Assembly (NCBI RefSeq): GCF_003569045.1
Contig: NZ_BFCB01000004.1
Location: 124,001-188,000, forward strand
Source: Aggregatilinea lenta
Lineage (GTDB): Bacteria > Chloroflexota > Anaerolineae > Aggregatilineales > Aggregatilineaceae
DNA length: 64,000 bases
Direction: 5' to 3'
In this document: piece by piece, positions 1 through 8,836 of the stretch
Numbering within the stretch: the first letter of the stretch is position 1
Layout: the number at the start of each line of letters is the position of its first letter
Translations under genes and position numbers: made by a program
The notes under the pieces: generated by a model
Databases searched by the model: none
Seen by the model: the letters and a program-made list of their open reading frames with translations, nothing else
Told to the model about the DNA's origin: nothing

Positions 1-1
1 G

Positions 2-469
2 ATCGAGGTGGTGCTGGGGCTGGCGTATGGCCCTCGCGAGGATCTGCGCGTGCAGGCGGCAGCGCTCGGCCCGCGCGTGACGGTCGCGGAGCAGGTGCGC
101 GACATGAGCCGCCGCATGCACGCCGCCGACCTGGTGATTACGTCCGCTGGGCGCACGGTGTACGAGGTGGCGGCCATCGGCACACCGTGCATCGTCATGA
201 GCCAGAACGCGCGCGAGCAGCGCCACCTGTTCGCGCTGGCCGAGAACGGCTTCGTGAACCTGGGTCTGGGCGCGGACGTGCCCGACGAGACGCTGCGCGA
301 TGCGGTCGCGCGGCTGGTGGGCGATTACACGCAGCGCCAGCAGATGAGCGCGCGCATGTTGGCGGCGGACATTCGCGGCGGCACGGGGCGCATCGTGCGG
401 CTGATGTTGGAGCGTTACCGGGCGTTTGAAGCGGCGATCCTTGACACTGTCACGCGGAGGGACGTATGA
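2..469 (+). CDS. PseG/SpsG-like glycosyl hydrolase or transferase, C-terminal part (5' truncated by window)
   Basis: The frame is open to the left edge, so only the C-terminal ~156 residues are present. They form the second Rossmann half of a GT-B fold. The stretch ADLVITSAGRTVYEVAAIGTP is the typical nucleotide-sugar-binding region of MurG/PseG-like proteins (UDP-2,4-diacetamido-sugar hydrolase in pseudaminic acid synthesis). Its stop overlaps the ATG of the following NeuB homologue (ATGA), so the two are translationally coupled. This supports a role in nonulosonic-acid (sialic/pseudaminic/legionaminic) synthesis. The N-terminal half is outside the window, so a fusion to a cytidylyltransferase domain cannot be excluded. 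Confidence 0.7.
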   Translation: MEVVLGLAYGPREDLRVQAAALGPRVTVAEQVRDMSRRMHAADLVITSAGRTVYEVAAIGTPCIVMSQNAREQRHLFALAENGFVNLGLGADVPDETLRDAVARLVGDYTQRQQMSARMLAADIRGGTGRIVRLMLERYRAFEAAILDTVTRRDV

Positions 470-1530
470 AATCCGTTCTGATTGGCGAGCGCCGGATCGG
501 ACCTGGCGAACCGGCGTACGTCATCGCGGAAGCCGGGGTGAACCACAAGGGCAGCCTGGACGCGGCGCGACGCATGATCGACGAGGCGAAACGCGCCGGG
601 GCGGACGCGATCAAGTTCCAGACGTATAAGGCCGACAAGCTGGTGACGCGCGCCGCGCCGCGCTATTGGGACGACGCCGAGGCGAGCGGCACGCAGTACG
701 CGATCTTCAAGCAGTCGGATACGTTTGGTGAGGCGGAGTATCGTGCGTTGTTCGAGCACGCGGGGGCGGCGGGTATCACGTGGCTGTCCACGCCGTTCGA
801 CCTGGACGCGGTGGCGTTTCTGGATGCGCTGGGCATGCCCGCGTTCAAGATCGCGTCCGCAGACCTGACCAACGTGCCGCTGCTGGAAGCGTGCGCGCGC
901 ACGGGCAAGCCGGTGATCCTTTCGACCGGGGCCTCGACGCTGGACGAGGTGCGCGCCTCCGTGGACGTGCTGCGGCGGGCGGGCTGTGCCGATCTCGTGC
1001 TGCTGTACTGCGTGTTGAGCTATCCCACGCGCGACGAGGACGCGAACCTGCGGCGCATGGTGACGCTGCAGGCGGCGTTCCCGGACGTGCCGGTTGGATT
1101 CTCGGATCACACGATCCCCGACGACTGCGTGATCGTGCCCTCGGCGGCGGCGGCGCTCGGCGCGGCGGTGATCGAAAAGCACTTCACGCTGGACCGGACG
1201 CTGCCCGGCGACGACCATTATTTGTCGGTCGATCCGGGACAACTGGCGACGCTGGTGCGCAACTGCCGCGTCATCGCGGAGGTGGTGGGCGACGATCAAT
1301 TTTCCGTGCAGGCGAGCGAGGAAGCGGCGCGGGCCTACGCGCGGCGCAGTATCGTCGCGGCGGTGCATATCCCGGCAGGCACGGTCATCAGACCCGACAT
1401 GCTGATTATGAAACGTCCCGGCACAGGCATTTCGCCCGTCGAAGTGGACCGGTTGGCGGGTCGCGCGGCAGCGGTGGACATCCCCGAAGACACGACGATC
1501 ACGTGGGAGATGGTCGCGCCAAGTTCATAG
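466..1530 (+). CDS. neuB: N-acetylneuraminate / nonulosonate synthase (NeuB family)
   Basis: 354 residues, normal for NeuB/PseI. It condenses phosphoenolpyruvate with a C6 N-acetyl sugar to give a nine-carbon sialic-type acid. The TIM-barrel domain (about 1-280) shows the family motifs IKFQTYKADKL near residue 46, the sequence VGFSDHT, and EKHFTLDR followed by GDDHYLS. The C-terminal antifreeze-like SAF domain (about 290-350) contains ARRSIVAA and KRPGTGISP. A GGAGG ribosome-binding site lies 5 bases before the ATG, inside the upstream gene. The sequence does not decide between neuraminic, legionaminic and pseudaminic acid. The product probably decorates surface glycans or glycoproteins. Confidence 0.9.
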   Translation: MKSVLIGERRIGPGEPAYVIAEAGVNHKGSLDAARRMIDEAKRAGADAIKFQTYKADKLVTRAAPRYWDDAEASGTQYAIFKQSDTFGEAEYRALFEHAGAAGITWLSTPFDLDAVAFLDALGMPAFKIASADLTNVPLLEACARTGKPVILSTGASTLDEVRASVDVLRRAGCADLVLLYCVLSYPTRDEDANLRRMVTLQAAFPDVPVGFSDHTIPDDCVIVPSAAAALGAAVIEKHFTLDRTLPGDDHYLSVDPGQLATLVRNCRVIAEVVGDDQFSVQASEEAARAYARRSIVAAVHIPAGTVIRPDMLIMKRPGTGISPVEVDRLAGRAAAVDIPEDTTITWEMVAPSS

Positions 1531-1590
1531 CCGTTAGTTTTTAGTTGTTAGTCCAGAACGGTGGCGTGGGCGGAGTGGTTTGCCGGGCAG

Positions 1591-1638
1591 ACCTCACCCC
1601 CGGCCCCTCTCCAATCAAGCTGGAGAGGGGAGACAAGC
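1591..1638. repeat. Dispersed palindromic repeat A, copy 1
   Basis: The unit begins ACCTCACCCCCGG and contains the inverted repeat CCCCTCTCCA (1604-1613) / TGGAGAGGGG (1621-1630). It lies in the gap between convergent neuB and corA. Near-identical units lie at 20390, 24345, 29851 and 42467, with a diverged one at 41109. As RNA it would form a stable hairpin, but there is no T-run. Confidence 0.85.
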
Positions 1639-1705
1639 AGAAATCGGCGGGTTTTGTAGGGCGGATTTCCAAACCCGTCCGGTTCTTACGCAAAATTCTC
1701 AATGC

Positions 1706-2662
1706 CTACAGCCAATCGAGCTTCTTGAACAGCAGCAGCAGCCCGGTGACGAGGCCGATCATCAGCGCCAGCACGAACGGCACGCCCCACACCGTGCCGA
1801 ACGGCGGCCACGTGTCGTTGAAGTTCATGCCGTAAAAGCCGCTGATGACGGTCAGCAGGCCGATCAGCACGGTGACGATGGTCAGGCGGTTCACGACGAC
1901 GTTCAGCCGGTTGGACACGGCGGACATGTACAGGTCCAGCGTGCCGGTGAGCGTGTCGCGGAACGTGTTCACCATCTCTGCAATCCACATCAGGTGATCG
2001 GAGACGTCGCGTAAGTAGTGGGTGAGCGCGTCCTCGTCCAGGAACGGCAGGTCATGGTGCATGATCTTGTTCGGGATATCGCGCTGCGGCCAGAGGATGC
2101 GCCACATATCGACCAGCGTTTTTTTCATGTCAAAAAGCTGGTTGAGCATCTTCTGGCTCGGCTCGGCCAATACCTGATCGCCCAGGTCCTCGATTTGCTC
2201 CTGGAGCTGGTCCAGCACCGGGAAGTAGCCGTCCACCACGATGTCGAGGATGGCGTACAGCAGGAAGCCGGAGGTCGGCATGGTGCTCAGGCGCTCGATG
2301 CGCTCCTGCACGTTGGCGAGCAGCGGCTCGTCGCCCCGGTGGACCGTGACCACGTAGTTGCAGCCGATGAAAATGTCCAGCTCGCGGAAAACGGGCCGGT
2401 TCGTGCCCCATTCGACCGGGTTCAGGATCGTGAACAGATAGTCGGCATATTCGTCAACCTTGCCGCGCTGCCAGTGGTTGCGTGTGTCTTCAATGGAGAG
2501 TGGGTGGAACTTGAATACGTCGCGCAGCAGGGCCAAATCGTCGTCGTTCGGGCCGAGCATGTCGACCCACACGGTATGCTTGTCCGGCCCGATCAGGTCG
2601 GTCAGGTCGTCCGGCTCGGCGCTGCGCTTGCTTTTTTTGTCGTAGACGGTGATAGTCGCCAC
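1706..2662 (-). CDS. corA: CorA-family Mg2+/Co2+ transporter
   Basis: 318 residues with a large cytoplasmic N-terminal domain and two C-terminal membrane helices. The diagnostic CorA signature YGMNF follows the first helix, in the context ISGFYGMNFNDTWPPFG. CorA proteins form pentameric channels for magnesium and related divalent cations. The start is GTG at 2662, with GGAG about 12 bases upstream, only 3 bases after the stop of the glycosyltransferase gene, so the two are probably cotranscribed. The pairing looks like positional economy, since no functional link is evident. Confidence 0.92.
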   Translation of the reverse strand: MATITVYDKKSKRSAEPDDLTDLIGPDKHTVWVDMLGPNDDDLALLRDVFKFHPLSIEDTRNHWQRGKVDEYADYLFTILNPVEWGTNRPVFRELDIFIGCNYVVTVHRGDEPLLANVQERIERLSTMPTSGFLLYAILDIVVDGYFPVLDQLQEQIEDLGDQVLAEPSQKMLNQLFDMKKTLVDMWRILWPQRDIPNKIMHHDLPFLDEDALTHYLRDVSDHLMWIAEMVNTFRDTLTGTLDLYMSAVSNRLNVVVNRLTIVTVLIGLLTVISGFYGMNFNDTWPPFGTVWGVPFVLALMIGLVTGLLLLFKKLDWL

Positions 2663-2665
2663 GTG

Positions 2666-3799
2666 TCAGGGCATCTCCTGGCCGCCCGGCGGCCCAATCA
2701 GGCGCGTGAACAGCGCCACCAGCGCCCGTTCCTGCTCGGCCCAGTCGTAACAGTTCCGCGCACGCTCGTACCCTTGGTGGCCCAACGAAGCGCGCAGGAC
2801 GGGGTCGCGGGCCAGCGCCTCTAAACCGCGCGCGATGTCGCGCGGGTCCTCGATGTTCACCTGGATGGCGCTGTCGCCTGCGAGATCGGCCCAGAAGGCG
2901 CTGCGCGTCATCAGCATGGGTAATCCCGCCGCCATGTACTCGAACAGCTTGATCGGCCAGTTGACGGTGCTGTTGGGCTGGGGCCGCAGGCTCATCAGGC
3001 CGATGTGCGCCCCGGCCAGCAGCGCCGGGATCTGCTCGTGCGGCAGGGTGCCGAGCAGCCGTACGCGATCTCCGCCCGCCGCGCGGATCTGCGCCTCATA
3101 CTCTGGCGAGACGGCGCGCCCGGCGACCCAGACTTCGACCTTCAGCGCGGGATCGAGCAGGGCGGCGGCCTGCGCCAGTTCCAGCACGCAGCGATCGGGC
3201 TGGACCGCGCCTGCATACACGGCGATCACCTTGCCGTCAGGACTGCATCCGCCCGCGTTGGCGCGCTGCCAGCGGTCGAGTTCCGGCACGTTGCGGATGA
3301 TGACCGGATGCGCACGCGGAAAGCGTGCCGCGATTTGCTCGAAGGCGACAACGATCGCGTCGAAGCGGCCCACGATGGCGCGCTCGTAGTAGTCGTAGAG
3401 CCACGCGACGGGTTTGCGCAGGCGCGCGGGAATCCACGCCTTGTCGAGAATCTGGTAGGGCACATGCTCGTGCACGTCGTAGACCACACACCGTCCGCCG
3501 AGCTTGAGTATCAGCCCGACCGGGGTCAGTTCCGGGTCGTGCAGCAGATAGGCGTCCGCGCGTTCGCGGCGGGCGCGCTGCCACATCTGCGGGAGCCGCA
3601 GCCAGCGCCGCCACGCCTGCCGCGCGGGCGGTTTGGCGGGGAAGGGCTGCAGCCGCACGCCGTCGATCGTCCTGTCCGGCGCGCCCTGGCCAATCAGGAT
3701 GACCGCGTACCCGGCGCGCGCCAGGGATCGCGCTTGCTTGTGGAAGACGCGCGAATCGAAGGGATCGTGCACGGTGGTCAGGATGCAGATCGAGGGCAT
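2666..3799 (-). CDS. GT-B fold glycosyltransferase (GT4-like)
   Basis: 377 residues. The N-terminal Rossmann domain begins MPSICILTTVHDPFDSRVF and contains the GT4 feature of a glycine-rich early loop and an ARSLARAGYAV helix. The C-terminal domain has GTLPHEQIPALLAGAHIGLMSL and KLFEYMAAGLPML, the usual donor-sugar-nucleotide site with conserved Glu (E in KLFEYMA). It probably transfers a sugar in surface polysaccharide synthesis, in line with the nearby NeuB locus. A TATAAT -10 element lies at 3835-3840 on this strand, but no good -35 is visible. Donor and acceptor are unknown. Confidence 0.85.
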   Translation of the reverse strand: MPSICILTTVHDPFDSRVFHKQARSLARAGYAVILIGQGAPDRTIDGVRLQPFPAKPPARQAWRRWLRLPQMWQRARRERADAYLLHDPELTPVGLILKLGGRCVVYDVHEHVPYQILDKAWIPARLRKPVAWLYDYYERAIVGRFDAIVVAFEQIAARFPRAHPVIIRNVPELDRWQRANAGGCSPDGKVIAVYAGAVQPDRCVLELAQAAALLDPALKVEVWVAGRAVSPEYEAQIRAAGGDRVRLLGTLPHEQIPALLAGAHIGLMSLRPQPNSTVNWPIKLFEYMAAGLPMLMTRSAFWADLAGDSAIQVNIEDPRDIARGLEALARDPVLRASLGHQGYERARNCYDWAEQERALVALFTRLIGPPGGQEMP

Positions 3800-3944
3800 G
3801 GTCGGGTCCGGGTTGGCGCTGGCACTACTGTGTGATTATAGCCGAATTTGCCGCGCGCCGGGTCCGCCGGGAGCAGGCAGAACAAACGCCCCGGACCATC
3901 GCAGGGCGCTTGTGGTTGGTGCAATAGGGGTGGGACGGTCTGCG

Positions 3945-5192
3945 TCAGGACCCTTTGGCGCGGATCTCGGCAGCAAGCTCCGCCGTTTGCGGCGAGGCCG
4001 GCACGCTGAGCGTGCTTTGCAGCTCCGATTCGAGCCGGTCGTAGACGTCGAGCGCGTCACGGGGGCGACCCAGGTCGCGGTACAGCTCCATGATGGAGCG
4101 GGCGAGGTCCTCGCGCTGCGGGCTGGTGGCGGCGGCGCGCAAGTAGCAGCCCAGCGCGTTTTGCGCATCGTCACGGTTGCGGTAGATGCGGGCCAACCCG
4201 GCCAGAGCTTCGGCGTAGGTCATCGCCAGCTCGCTGCGGCGGTTGGTCACCCATGCCTGCTCGATCGTGCTAAGGAAGGGGCCATGGTACAGCTCGACCG
4301 CGTTTTGCAGCAGCGCCAGCGCGACGTCGTCTTCCTCAACGGCGGCGTTCTGCACGGCCTCGGCAAACTTCAGCACGTCGTAATGCAGCTCTAACTCCGG
4401 TGAGATGCGGTAGAAGCCGGACCAGTAGACCGTCAGGTCTGTGCCCAGGATCTCGCTGATTTTACGCTTGGTGACGTGGAAGACGTTGGTTGCCTCGCGC
4501 GTGGAGAGGTTCGGCCAGAAGGTGTGAAAGATCTCGTCGCGGGTGGTCATGCCCCGGTCCACAAAGTAGAAGAACAGCGTGCGTGGCAGCACGCCATCCC
4601 ACTGCTCGATCAGGCGGCCATTAATCAGCACGCGGCCTGGACCCAGCGCACGCACTTCGAGCACGGTTTGCTGGGCCGAACTCACGTAATCGAGCATCAT
4701 CTTGTCGGGATCGACGGGCACCACGGCGGCCTTGTCCTGAAGATCGTCTCGCTTCAATAGATCGGTGGGCAGTTCGCGCCCGCCCAGGATCAGGCGGCTG
4801 CCGCCAGACAGCGACGACACCAGCGCGACGATGAACGGAACGACTTCTTCCTGGCGCGTTTGATCGTAGGCATCCAGCACGAGAGTGACCGGGCTGTGCG
4901 CACGCAGCGCCTGCGCGACTGTCTCCGCTGCCTGCTTGTCTTGCGCGAGGTGCGACAGATTGAGGCCAAGCTGCTGGTTCAGGGTCTGCTGCAGGGTTTC
5001 GAGCAGGGTGTGCAGCGAGGTGCCGGACCCGTTCACGGACAGAAAAATGGGCGTCGTGTCGGTATCGAGCAGGATCGGTCCGAGCAGACTGTGCTGGCCG
5101 TGAAAGTCGGGATGGAGGACCACAAGTGATATCTCGGGCGCAAGTTTATTAAATTGCTCCCTCGCATTAGAAAAGTGATTAACGGTCTTCAC
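3945..5192 (-). CDS. BTAD-domain transcriptional regulator with degenerate STAND-like N-terminus
   Basis: 415 residues from GTG at 5192, chosen because GGAGGT (5201-5206) then lies 8-9 bases upstream; a TTG at 5201 would abut it. Residues 1-200 resemble the MalT-type NTPase: TLVLDAYDQ looks like Walker B and GSRLILGGREL like the following strand. No Walker A GxxxxGK(S/T) is present. A winged-helix segment follows (NGRLIEQWDGVLPRTLFFYF to about residue 290), then a bacterial transcriptional activator (BTAD) TPR domain to the C-terminus. It resembles SARP/BTAD regulators that lost nucleotide binding. Target genes are unknown. Confidence 0.8.
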   Translation of the reverse strand: MKTVNHFSNAREQFNKLAPEISLVVLHPDFHGQHSLLGPILLDTDTTPIFLSVNGSGTSLHTLLETLQQTLNQQLGLNLSHLAQDKQAAETVAQALRAHSPVTLVLDAYDQTRQEEVVPFIVALVSSLSGGSRLILGGRELPTDLLKRDDLQDKAAVVPVDPDKMMLDYVSSAQQTVLEVRALGPGRVLINGRLIEQWDGVLPRTLFFYFVDRGMTTRDEIFHTFWPNLSTREATNVFHVTKRKISEILGTDLTVYWSGFYRISPELELHYDVLKFAEAVQNAAVEEDDVALALLQNAVELYHGPFLSTIEQAWVTNRRSELAMTYAEALAGLARIYRNRDDAQNALGCYLRAAATSPQREDLARSIMELYRDLGRPRDALDVYDRLESELQSTLSVPASPQTAELAAEIRAKGS

Positions 5193-5292
5193 GATTGACA
5201 ACCTCCATCATGTAAAACAGGCGTCACGTGTTTGGCTTGACTGTAATTGATTGTTTTGTTATAGGTCTGGACTGATAAGCTTTATTGATAGC

Positions 5293-5321
5293 ATTATACA
5301 CGCATGAGGAAATCCCCACAA
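5293..5321 (-). promoter_or_regulatory. Promoter of the BTAD regulator gene
   Basis: On the minus strand TTGTGG (5321-5316) and TATAAT (5298-5293) are separated by 17 bases. The -10 is a perfect consensus. It lies about 100 bases before the GTG start, in an AT-rich stretch. Confidence 0.6.
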
Positions 5322-5394
5322 CCGAAAGTTGGCTTTGTTGTAATTAGAACCTTGTTATAGGGCTGGCAGGTAACAATTGACGATCAGGATAAGA

Positions 5395-5727
5395 CTATGG
5401 TTGAGGCAGAAATCCCAAGAGGTTAACGGGCAGCCGCCTCAGACGGAGGGGCAGGCTGTAGGCGTTCCGGTATACGGCGGGAATGGGGAGTGGCGGTTGT
5501 GCGGCGGATGCATCCTCGTCATCAGGGGCGGCTTCGGTCTGTTCGGCGGTAGCGGTAATCTCTGGCGACGGCGCGACGGTCGTTGCTGGGATGGCGGAAG
5601 GCGGCGTGGGGGGCGGTTCGCCGGGGCGGCGGAACGTGGCGCAGCTCAGCGCGGCAAACAGCAGCATCACGAGGCACAGCGCGAGGGCGGCTGCCGGGCG
5701 GATCACGGCGCGCGGTCCGACATTCAC
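5395..5727 (-). CDS. Small Pro/Thr-rich lipoprotein, unknown function
   Basis: 110 residues from a GTG start that lies 4 bases after the rel stop, so it is probably expressed with rel. A hydrophobic segment (about 12-27) ends in a lipobox-like LFAALSC, with Cys as the likely lipidated residue. A low-complexity Pro/Thr/Ala linker with an acidic patch (DDEDAS) follows, then a short basic C-terminus. I do not recognise a domain. The weak ribosome-binding site and low complexity leave some doubt that it is a gene. Confidence 0.5.
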   Translation of the reverse strand: MNVGPRAVIRPAAALALCLVMLLFAALSCATFRRPGEPPPTPPSAIPATTVAPSPEITATAEQTEAAPDDEDASAAQPPLPIPAVYRNAYSLPLRLRRLPVNLLGFLPQP

Positions 5728-5731
5728 CGCT

Positions 5732-7930
5732 TCAGACCGCCGTACGCCGGACGGCTTCGACTACGTTGGGCAGGTGTTCGATCTTTGAGAGAATGCGGGC
5801 CAACTGCTTGAGGTCGTGAATTTCCATAGTGACTTCGAACGTGGCGATGTTGTGCCGCGTGCTGATGTTGACGTTGGACATGTTGATATTTTCGTCGGCG
5901 ATGACCGCGCCGATGTCGCGCATCAGGCCCTCGCGATCGTAGGCGACGATCAGCACCGGCACGGGATAGACCTGCTCGCTGGCGGGCGGCCACGTCACGT
6001 TGATGATGCGTTCCGGTTCGTTGGTGTTCAGGACGTTCTTGCAGTCGGCGCGGTGGACTGTGATGCCCTTGCCGCGCGTGATGAAGCCCGCGATGTCGTC
6101 ACCGTAGGTCGGGTTACAGCAGCGCGCCAACGTGACGAGCAGCCCGCTCGTCTCGTCGATGCGCATGCCGTCGGCCTTGACCGGTTCCTGAGGCCGCGCG
6201 ACGGTTGCTTCCAGGCGTTCTTCGGCGGCAGCTTCGGTCGCGCGGCGCTCGGCTTCCAGCAGGCGGAAGGCGATCTGCGCGCCGGTCACGTCGCCAAAGC
6301 CAATGGCTGCCATCAGGTCTTCCGCCGTGGCGTAACCGAGCTGCGAGGCGATATCGGGCCGCGACATCTGGGCCATGCCCAGCTTGCGCAGCTCGCGATC
6401 GAGCACTTCTTTGCCGTCCGCGATGCTCTTATCACGGTCACGGCGCTTGAACCACTGCCGGACTTTGGCGCGCGCCCGCTGCGTCTTGGTGAAGCCCAGG
6501 TCCGGGTTGAGCCAGTCGAGGCTGGGGCCGCCGCGATTGGCGGTGATGATCTCGACGCGCTCGCCGTTCTTGAGCTGGTAATCCAGGCCGACCAGCCGCC
6601 CGTTGACCTTCGCGCCGCGACAGCGGTGCCCGACTTCGGTGTGGATATGATAGGCAAAGTCGATCGGCGTCGCGCCTTCGGGCAGGTCGATAATATCGCC
6701 CTTGGGGGTGAAGGCGTAGATGCGTTCCGGCGTGATCTGCTCGATCATGCCCTCGACGAAGTCGTTCGCGTCCTCGCCGCCGTCCTGCTGAACGTCTTCC
6801 ATCATGCGGCGGATGCGCTCGATGCGGCGCTCGAAGGCGCTCTCCGCCGACGTGCCGCCGTTGCGGCCTTCCTTGTAGCGCCAATGCGCCGCGATGCCGT
6901 ACTCCGCCTCTTCGTCCATGTCGCGCGTGCGGATCTGGACTTCGAGCGTTTTTCCTTCTTTGTCGAGTACGGCGGTGTGCAGGCTGCGATAGGAGTTTTC
7001 TTTGGGGGAGGAGATGTAGTCGTCGAATTCGCCGGGGATGGAGTGGAAGATGTTATGGATGATGCCCAGGGCTTGATAACACTCCGCGATGTTGTCCACG
7101 ATGATGCGGATGGCGCGGATGTCGTAAATTTGGCTGAAGGGCAGGTGCTTCCGGTCCATCTTGCGATAGATCGAGTAAATGTGCTTGGGTCGCCCCTTGA
7201 TTTCGGCGCGCAGGTCCTCACGCGCGAACTGCTCGCGGATGTATGCCGTGACGCGTTCCATATAGGCTTCGCGGTCGGCGCGGCGTTCGTCGATTTGGGC
7301 GGCGATCTCGCGGTAACGGTCAGGATCGAGGTAGCGGAAGGACAGGTCTTCCAGCTCCCACTTGATCTGCCAGATGCCCAGGCGGTTGGCAATCGGCGCG
7401 AAGATATCAAGCGTTTCGCGCGCGGTCTGGATCTGCTTGTGGGCGGGCATGTAGCCCAGGGTGCGCATGTTGTGCAGCCGGTCCGCGAGCTTGATCAACA
7501 TCACGCGGAAGTCGGACCCCATCGCCAGGAAGGTTTTGCGCAGATATTCCGCTTCACGGTCGCGCGGCTTGCCGCCGTGCATGCCTTCGACGCCGGTGGG
7601 GAGCTGCTTCAACTTGGTGACGCCATCGACCAGCTCCGCGACCTTCGAGCCGAACTCGGTCTCGATGTCCTCCAGCGTGACGCCCGTGTCTTCCACGACG
7701 TCGTGCAGGATGGACGCCGCGATCGTCGTGGCATCCATGCCCATATCGGCGAGGATCTGTCCTACGGCGATGCAGTGGATAATATAGGGCTGGCCCGACT
7801 TGCGGAACTGACCGGCGTGCGCAATTTTTGCCCGTGCAAAGGCGCGCTCGATCAGAGCCTGGTCGCCAATGGAGAGACCGGGGAGGGCCTGGAGAATGCC
7901 AGTGATGTCAAGTGTATCGGTCGTCTGCAC
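5732..7930 (-). CDS. rel: Bifunctional (p)ppGpp synthetase/hydrolase Rel
   Basis: 732 residues if started at GTG 7930. An ATG at 8074 in frame would add 48 Arg-rich residues with no homology, so the GTG is preferred. Domains in order: HD hydrolase (SILHDVVEDTG near residue 70), synthetase (DYISSPKENSYRSLHTAV, EVQIRTRDMDEEAEYGIAAHW), TGS (IYAFTPKGDIIDLP), an RIS/zinc-finger region (ARCCNPTYGDDIAGFITRGKGITVHR) and a C-terminal ACT domain. Both catalytic halves keep their motifs, so it should both make and degrade (p)ppGpp in the stringent response. A small lipoprotein ORF follows directly. Confidence 0.95.
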   Translation of the reverse strand: MQTTDTLDITGILQALPGLSIGDQALIERAFARAKIAHAGQFRKSGQPYIIHCIAVGQILADMGMDATTIAASILHDVVEDTGVTLEDIETEFGSKVAELVDGVTKLKQLPTGVEGMHGGKPRDREAEYLRKTFLAMGSDFRVMLIKLADRLHNMRTLGYMPAHKQIQTARETLDIFAPIANRLGIWQIKWELEDLSFRYLDPDRYREIAAQIDERRADREAYMERVTAYIREQFAREDLRAEIKGRPKHIYSIYRKMDRKHLPFSQIYDIRAIRIIVDNIAECYQALGIIHNIFHSIPGEFDDYISSPKENSYRSLHTAVLDKEGKTLEVQIRTRDMDEEAEYGIAAHWRYKEGRNGGTSAESAFERRIERIRRMMEDVQQDGGEDANDFVEGMIEQITPERIYAFTPKGDIIDLPEGATPIDFAYHIHTEVGHRCRGAKVNGRLVGLDYQLKNGERVEIITANRGGPSLDWLNPDLGFTKTQRARAKVRQWFKRRDRDKSIADGKEVLDRELRKLGMAQMSRPDIASQLGYATAEDLMAAIGFGDVTGAQIAFRLLEAERRATEAAAEERLEATVARPQEPVKADGMRIDETSGLLVTLARCCNPTYGDDIAGFITRGKGITVHRADCKNVLNTNEPERIINVTWPPASEQVYPVPVLIVAYDREGLMRDIGAVIADENINMSNVNISTRHNIATFEVTMEIHDLKQLARILSKIEHLPNVVEAVRRTAV

Positions 7931-8196
7931 GGTACCGCTCGCTTCCGGCCTTCTGCGATTTTTATAAGTATAGCTGCTACGATGCCTGCCTGCAATCCTT
8001 TTTGCTGGCGCGCAGCGTCTGGCGCGGCAGGAACCGGCTGGTTTTGCAGCTCCGCTTCCGACAAATATGGACATCGCATTAATCAGATGTGTGTTTTGTT
8101 AACATCTATACCAATTAACCCACAAGCAGGTATACTTGACATACATTGCGCAGTAACCTGGCACGAATCTGCCTGGACGCACGGAGGGATTTTCGG

Positions 8197-8688
8197 GTGA
8201 CCGCGACGAAAGCAAAGAATACGGAAGCTGTGAAGGCTGCATCGGGCCTCGATTGGCTGCGGATCGTTTCAATTCTGCTTGCGATAGCAGGGATCGCCGT
8301 GGCGGGCTACCTGTCCTGGGCAGAAGTGACGGGGAACGAAACGCAGTGTTTGGACACCGGCAAGATCAACTGCGAGACGGTGCAGTCCAGCGCCTATTCT
8401 GAAGTGTTGGGCGTGCCGATCGCGCTGCTGGGGCTGGCGGGCTACATCGCGATCCTGGGCGTGCTGCTGCTGGAAGATCAGGTTCCGTTCCTGGCGGCTT
8501 ACGGGCGCACCCTGATCGCGGGCTTTGCACTGTTCGGCGTTCTGTTTTCAGTCTACTTGACCCTGATTGAGGCCACGGTGCTGGACGCGTGGTGCCAGTG
8601 GTGCGTGATCTCCGCGCTTCTGATCACGCTGCTGCTCATCGTGGGTGCGGTGCGGCTGAACCAGTTGTTCAGCGTGCTGCGCAGCTAG
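8197..8688 (+). CDS. Vitamin K epoxide reductase (VKOR) family protein
   Basis: 163 residues from GTG 8197, with GGAGGG (8183-8188) about 8 bases upstream; an in-frame ATG at 8146 lacks a ribosome-binding site. There are four or five membrane helices. The two VKOR cysteine pairs are intact: loop cysteines C51 and C59 and the CxxC active site C133-Q-W-C136. Bacterial VKOR reoxidises a DsbA-type oxidase and passes electrons to quinone. The probable partner is the DsbA-like protein at 9770-10663, about 1 kb away on the other strand, which suggests an extracytoplasmic disulfide-forming pathway. Confidence 0.93.
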   Translation: MTATKAKNTEAVKAASGLDWLRIVSILLAIAGIAVAGYLSWAEVTGNETQCLDTGKINCETVQSSAYSEVLGVPIALLGLAGYIAILGVLLLEDQVPFLAAYGRTLIAGFALFGVLFSVYLTLIEATVLDAWCQWCVISALLITLLLIVGAVRLNQLFSVLRS

Positions 8689-8789
8689 GGGCTGCGTTCT
8701 CACACACTGATTTGCGGGGGCAGTTCGTGGACTGCCCCCGCTTGCGGACGCTCCTGCGCACGATTTCAGGGCGGAGTAACGATCAAAAA

Positions 8790-8811
8790 CAGGCGACCAA
8801 CCGGTCGCCTG
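8790..8811 (-). terminator. Intrinsic terminator, S1 gene (possibly bidirectional)
   Basis: Perfect 9-bp stem CAGGCGACC (8790-8798) / GGTCGCCTG (8803-8811) with a 4-base loop. On the minus strand TTTTT follows (8789-8785). The plus side has a weaker TCGTTTGTT, so it may also serve the VKOR gene. Confidence 0.85.
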
Positions 8812-8836
8812 TCGTTTGTTCATAAGGGGATGATGC

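Noticed and set aside
1545-1835. 96-codon ORF over the repeat after neuB
   Set aside because: Runs across repeat A and antisense to corA; no ribosome-binding site or homology.
8146-8196. Upstream ATG start for VKOR
   Set aside because: No ribosome-binding site, and the added residues are not hydrophobic; GTG 8197 has GGAGGG in place.
5816-8200. 794-codon plus-strand ORF antisense to rel
   Set aside because: It mirrors the rel coding frame and reflects high GC at third positions. The encoded sequence has no domain, and rel is certain on the minus strand.
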